Part shown: positions 12,814 to 16,059 of the stretch, in pieces
How positions within the stretch are numbered: the first letter of the stretch is position 1
Layout: every line of letters begins with the position of its first letter
Assembly (NCBI GenBank): GCA_043770095.1
Contig: JAYVIR010000069.1
Coordinates: 1 to 16,059 of the forward strand
DNA length: 16,059 nucleotides
Reading direction: 5' to 3'
Source: JBGSUZ01 sp043770095
GTDB lineage: Bacteria; Bacillota; Clostridia; Peptostreptococcales; Acidaminobacteraceae
Translations under genes and position numbers: made by a program
The notes under the pieces: generated by a model
What the model was told of the DNA's origin: nothing
The model's database searches: none
The model's input: the letters and a program-made list of their open reading frames with translations, nothing else

Positions 12814-13542
12814 TTAACGTATAAAAACCCACTTTGTTTCGCTCGAAAGCAACTCTGAAAATTGGTAGCCTTCCCACGTAAATGCTTTCAAAACACTCGG
12901 CTCTTCGACAAGGTTTACAATCGCATAGTTCGCCATTTGACCTCTGGCCATTTTGGCATAAGTCGACTTGGTAATCAATTTCCCATTTTCGACTCTTTCT
13001 TTAAAAACAATGCTGATCATAGGGTGTTTAATCGTTTTAGAAAACTCATCCGATGCAAGGTTCACAATTACATCGGCTTTAGCGAACTTTTTATTTAACG
13101 TTTCTTGCCAAAAAGAGGTACTGCTTGTTTCAAACACCTGTGATGTCATGTCCAGACGATAAGGACGCACTTCGTCAAAGGGTCTGAGAATGCCGTAAAA
13201 TGCGCTCAAAATACACAGATGTTCCTGCATATATTCCATTTGCTCTTTTGAATATAGCTCTAAGTTAAGACCTTTAAAAACGCTTCCTGTGTATAGCCCA
13301 ACCGCCTTATAATGCGCTTGGTGTTCCCAGTGCTGATAAAGGTTATAGGTTTCTTCTAGCAACTTTCCTTTTATTTTCAATTTTTGACCCAATCCCTCTT
13401 TTGAAAGACCTTTTAAGACTTCGCAGAGCACTTTGGTTTTTGCGTGGCAAAGAGGCTTTGTAGACAAACTGCCTTCAAGTGAAGCAACCGTTGACACGCT
13501 TTGAGTTTTACTTGGAGATAGTAGTATTTTAAACTTGCTCAT
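12814..13542 (-). CDS. yaaA: Peroxide stress protein YaaA (UPF0246/DUF328)
   Basis: The product is 242 residues, slightly shorter than the usual 250-258. It opens with KILLSPSKTQ, the family signature. Other hallmarks are LYTGSVFKGL, ILSAFYGILRPFDEVRPYRL, VNLASDEFSK and, near the end, ARGQMANYAI. In E. coli YaaA is induced by OxyR and lowers unincorporated iron during H2O2 stress, limiting Fenton damage; the fold also binds DNA. Whether that role holds in this organism is inference. The gene starts nine bases after the metallopeptidase stop and has only a weak ribosome site (AGG about 11 bases off), so it probably depends on the same transcript. A strong hairpin ends it. Confidence 0.9.
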   Translation of the reverse strand: MSKFKILLSPSKTQSVSTVASLEGSLSTKPLCHAKTKVLCEVLKGLSKEGLGQKLKIKGKLLEETYNLYQHWEHQAHYKAVGLYTGSVFKGLNLELYSKEQMEYMQEHLCILSAFYGILRPFDEVRPYRLDMTSQVFETSSTSFWQETLNKKFAKADVIVNLASDEFSKTIKHPMISIVFKERVENGKLITKSTYAKMARGQMANYAIVNLVEEPSVLKAFTWEGYQFSELLSSETKWVFIR

Positions 13543-13551
13543 TCCAATTGC

Positions 13552-15060
13552 CTATAAAATGTACTTCAGGCTGAATTCTGATCCGCTAACTGCTTTGAAG
13601 AGTTCCGGGTAAGGCATTCTACCAGATGGAGAAATCACTTTTTCAAGCAAGAACTGCCCAAACAACTCAGGTTTTTCCGTCACATTTTTTGTCCCGTTTG
13701 TTTCATTAAAGACCTTTGCGAGCATCTCGCAAGTCACATCTCCCATAAAGTAATTATGAAGGTAAATAGGATGTGTAGTATGGTGGATAAGGTACGCCCA
13801 CGGCGGGTTTTCACCGTAAGGTTCTTCGTTAAAGAGTTCCTTATAGAGGCTCCAGTAGAGCTTTTCAATATCCTGCGAACCCTCTAATTTTGTTTGATAA
13901 AAGGCTTGATCAAGCAAAATTCTATGAACCGCTCTGAGTGAATTTATTTTTTGCCACTCTTTTATTTCCTTAAAATTAGCATCCACTTCTTCTTTTTTGA
14001 AGAACGTGCTATAGAAGAGTTCATCGTATAAGAAGCCTCCAAAGAGGTTGGCAATCCCTTCTGAGATAATGCCGCTGATGCCCATGTTCATGAGGTAATC
14101 TTCTGGGTCTGTCATGAATGAGTGGACGCCGTGCCCTGTTTCGTGCAAGAGGACGTTATATTCGCTGTAAAGATCTTTTACATTGGCAAGAATTCTTGAA
14201 TCTTTTCCAGTTTCGATTGGGAAATTGTAACCCCACTCAGACTTATTGGCTCTTGAGAATACATCATAAGTAATGTTCATTTTAGAAAGGTCAATGCCAA
14301 ATTTAATGAAGAAATTCTTCAACGTTTCATAAAAGGCGCTCATGTCCACCTTTGCATTTAAAGAAGGCGCAAGTTTTGCTGAAATATACGCTTCATCCCA
14401 AGGCATAATTTTTGTATCGTTTAGGAATTTCTCTGCATACTTTTGACGTGCCTCTGTCATTTTAGGAAGCACTTGCTCAACTTCTTGCTTCCATGTTTGG
14501 AACATCGCTGGATCAAGCTCGTCATCTTCAAGCATGAGCGCCACAAAATCTGTTTTGCCTCTAAGTACTGCGAGTTCTTTTCTCATGTTTACCAGTTCTA
14601 AAAAACCAGCTTCCATAAGGGGCGCATTGACTTGATTCTTTGCAAAGAAAGCGGCTTTTCTTCTATCTCGGTTCTCTTCTTTTGCTAGAATTTGCGCTAT
14701 TTCAACACTTGAAATTTCTTTTCCTTCGAAAACCGTTCTGTGCTTGTTTAAAATTTGAGACAATTCATTGCTTTTTTCGTTGATTTTTTCCGAGAGTTTA
14801 TTGACTTCTTCAGATAAATGGTAAGGCTCAAAAGCATTTTTCAGAAGCGTCACACGTCTCTTGTCAATCTCTAAAAGGTCTGGATTTAAAACATCTTGAA
14901 TGGTTTTGTAATAGGCTTTATTTTCATAAACCTGTGTCAATTCTTTATAAGCTTCATCTACCCCAAAATCATAACCGACTGTATATTGAACCCACGACAA
15001 TTGGCTGTACTTAATGTCTTTTGCTTTTAAATCGTTTGAAATGAGTTGAATGGCTTCCAT
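13552..15060 (-). CDS. M3-like zinc metallopeptidase (oligoendopeptidase type)
   Basis: The product is 502 residues. The zinc site is HETGH (306-310), followed by GVHSFM, and a second metal glutamate is probably Glu334 in GIISEGIANLF, giving a gluzincin arrangement. The long helical N-terminal region (about 1-290) fits the narrow substrate channel of M3 oligopeptidases, which cut short peptides in the cytosol; there is no signal peptide. The length is below that of PepF (about 600), and parts of the C-terminus (HPIYLHNYFMGDVTCEML) resemble the M3 'Y...Y..G' region. Related gluzincin families such as M32 or M2 are less likely. ATG 15060 follows AGGAGG by eight bases. Next comes yaaA. Confidence 0.8.
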   Translation of the reverse strand: MEAIQLISNDLKAKDIKYSQLSWVQYTVGYDFGVDEAYKELTQVYENKAYYKTIQDVLNPDLLEIDKRRVTLLKNAFEPYHLSEEVNKLSEKINEKSNELSQILNKHRTVFEGKEISSVEIAQILAKEENRDRRKAAFFAKNQVNAPLMEAGFLELVNMRKELAVLRGKTDFVALMLEDDELDPAMFQTWKQEVEQVLPKMTEARQKYAEKFLNDTKIMPWDEAYISAKLAPSLNAKVDMSAFYETLKNFFIKFGIDLSKMNITYDVFSRANKSEWGYNFPIETGKDSRILANVKDLYSEYNVLLHETGHGVHSFMTDPEDYLMNMGISGIISEGIANLFGGFLYDELFYSTFFKKEEVDANFKEIKEWQKINSLRAVHRILLDQAFYQTKLEGSQDIEKLYWSLYKELFNEEPYGENPPWAYLIHHTTHPIYLHNYFMGDVTCEMLAKVFNETNGTKNVTEKPELFGQFLLEKVISPSGRMPYPELFKAVSGSEFSLKYIL

Positions 15061-15094
15061 AAGTGATACCTCCTGATTAATATATATTCATATT

Positions 15095-15123
15095 ATCATA
15101 CTTCTATTTACAAGTTGTATAAA
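15095..15123 (-). promoter_or_regulatory. Possible promoter of the peptidase-yaaA pair
   Basis: On the minus strand TTTATA (15123-15118), a 17-base spacer and TATGAT (15100-15095). The -35 is weak, the -10 is one base from consensus. Spacing to ATG 15060 is suitable. Confidence 0.4.
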
Positions 15124-15170
15124 TTTTTCTAAACATACTTATTTTTTTATTACTTTCTCTTTTTCCCTAT

Positions 15171-15404
15171 GGTAAACTCAACATCACCCATGTAAAAAAT
15201 CAAAATTTTGACCAAATTCTGCTCAATGTCACGGTACTAGGTGGCAAACATCGCTTAGACTAATTGCCTTCAGAGCGTATTGAAGATGTGAGCCGTTCTC
15301 AACTCGCAAAATGGATTGAAAATGGCAAGATTACGCTTGATGGTGAAGCCGCTAAACCTAAAACGACTTTGAGTCTAGAACATTGGATCCAAATTTCACT
15401 TTAG
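15171..15404 (+). pseudogene. Remnant of an RluA-family pseudouridine synthase (S4 domain)
   Basis: One frame reads LLNVTVLGGKHRLD, a TAA stop at 15261-15263, then LPSERIEDVSRSQLAKWIEN, GKITLDGEAAKPKTTLSLEH and WIQISL before TAG at 15402. 'RLD...SRSQ...WI..G.IT..G....KP' is the N-terminal S4 RNA-binding domain of RluD-type enzymes, where the position of the stop is normally a residue in 'RLDxxL'. The whole catalytic domain that should follow is missing. No clear start is seen; the frame is open back to about 15171, but only 15222 onward is recognisable. So this is a truncated and nonsense-mutated remnant, not a small functional S4 protein. Confidence 0.7.
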
Positions 15405-15420
15405 AACCTAGGAGGTCTAT

Positions 15421-15860
15421 ATGTCTGTTAAAGCAGCAGAAATCGAAATCAAGGACGTTACTGAAATTAATCATATAGACGATGTTCGAAGCTATTATAA
15501 CTAAGCGGCTAAACAAGAATGGGGACGGCTTAACATCAGTTACAGCCGAGTGGAATTCTTAAGCACTCTTTCTTTGGTCAATCGCTATTTTCCTAAAGAA
15601 GGCAAAATTATGGATATTGGTTCTGGTTCCGGGCGTTATAGCTTAGAGCTCCTAAAAAAGGGCTATCAGGTCGAACTTTTGCATTTATCTCATGAGGAAC
15701 TGAACATTACTAAGAGTAATATCTGCGAGGCAGGCTTAGTAGCTGATGCCTACCACTGCATGAGGTTTACGAGAACTATGTTGCAATAGCGTCTGAGTTT
15801 TGTGAAGCACCTCAGTACCGATATGCTACTGAGCATTTGGTGTTTGTTCTACGAAAATAA
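15421..15860 (+). pseudogene. Broken class I SAM-dependent methyltransferase
   Basis: ATG 15421 has an intact AGGAGG ribosome site, and the frame reads MSVKAAEIEIKDVTE...DDVRSYYN before TAA at 15502-15504. The same frame then continues AAKQEWGRLNISYSRVEFLS and KIMDIGSGSGRYSLELLKKG (the AdoMet-binding motif I) to about 15755. From 15759 another frame reads HEVYENYVAIASEFCEAPQY then RYATEHLVFVLRK and stops at 15858. That is the typical C-terminal end of such methyltransferases. So there is a nonsense codon plus an internal deletion of roughly 100 codons that also shifts the frame. The substrate is unknown. Confidence 0.8.
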
Positions 15861-15885
15861 CTCAATTTAAAATAAGGACAAATCG

Positions 15886-15930
15886 AAACCCCCTTTGCAA
15901 AATCATAAAGTTGATTAGCAAAGGGGGTTT
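15886..15930. terminator. Terminator after the methyltransferase remnant
   Basis: AAACCCCCTTTGC (15886-15898) pairs perfectly with GCAAAGGGGGTTT (15918-15930), with a 19-base loop and a T-run after it. It can also serve the convergent leftward gene that ends at 15961. Confidence 0.88.
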
Positions 15931-15960
15931 TTCAGTTAATCGTTATTATAATTGGTAACG

Positions 15961-16059
15961 CTATTTATTGATTTGATAAATCAAGTCTGCGCTTGTCTGC
16001 CCTGGAATGCTCATTGTCATAATTGGCGTGCAGTGTGCAAGTACATATTGACCCACTAC
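15961..16059 (-). CDS. C-terminal fragment of an unidentified protein
   Basis: The last 99 bases encode, on the minus strand, 32 residues ending in a TAG stop: VVGQYVLAHCTPIMTMSIPG then QTSADLIYQINK. The frame is open to the window edge and followed by a terminator on its 3' side, so it is probably the end of a real gene. I do not recognise the family. Confidence 0.5.
   Translation of the reverse strand, partial: VVGQYVLAHCTPIMTMSIPGQTSADLIYQINK

Noticed and set aside
15222..15404. Small intact S4-domain RNA-binding protein (RqcP/HslR type)
   Set aside because: The sequence around SRSQ fits RluD better, there is no start codon, and a stop interrupts the domain.
15550..15789. A 79-residue stand-alone methyltransferase-like protein
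   Set aside because: It is the middle piece of a larger broken gene; the missing N-terminus and C-terminus are readable on either side.

Overview
The window looks like chromosome of a low-GC, probably anaerobic Bacillota (Clostridia-type) bacterium. The support is AT-rich intergenic DNA, strong GGAGG-type ribosome binding sites, dense rho-independent terminators, a four-subunit ferredoxin-dependent 2-oxoacid oxidoreductase, an ApbE/NusG-II envelope pair and clostridial-type stalk-domain and PilZ proteins. No rRNA, tRNA, CRISPR array, IS element or phage module is visible. The genus cannot be fixed from the sequence alone.

Layout, left to right: (1) 1-2323 is a divergent module. A NusG domain II envelope protein and a UPF0316 membrane protein (cut by the window edge) run leftward; the FMN transferase lipoprotein ApbE and a Nudix CoA-pyrophosphatase-like protein run rightward and end in a terminator that overlaps the last stop codon. 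(2) 2324-3160 is gene-poor and holds a small leftward hypothetical gene whose 5' end appears to carry a nonsense codon. (3) 3179-5047 is a rightward pair, a HAD-IB phosphatase and a PilZ protein with an unusual three-helix membrane tail. (4) 5095-8028 is leftward: a fatty acid desaturase and a GNAT acetyltransferase overlap, followed by a secreted stalk-domain protein. The desaturase promoter has a near-perfect Fur-type box over its -10. (5) 8125-8877 encodes a two-helix membrane protein of unknown function. (6) 8953-12577, leftward, is porG-porD-porA-porB followed by a GntR/FCD regulator, with a promoter and a 16-bp perfect palindrome upstream. (7) 12814-15060, leftward, holds an M3-like metallopeptidase and the peroxide-stress protein YaaA. 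(8) 15171-15860 contains two decayed rightward genes, an RluA-type S4 domain and a SAM methyltransferase. (9) The last 99 bases are the C-terminus of an unidentified leftward gene.

How the genes may work together: the Por complex makes acetyl-CoA (or another acyl-CoA) and reduced ferredoxin. The GntR gene at the end of the operon is its likely local regulator. Oxygen and iron are a possible theme: an O2-dependent diiron desaturase under a Fur-like box, YaaA (linked to limiting free iron under peroxide) and an oxygen-sensitive iron-sulfur oxidoreductase. That link is inference. I did not find a clear novel multi-gene system. The best leads are the Fur-type box on the desaturase, the 21-bp in-frame tandem repeat inside the GNAT gene, the por promoter palindrome with the linked GntR, the membrane-tailed PilZ protein, and the pseudogene pair.
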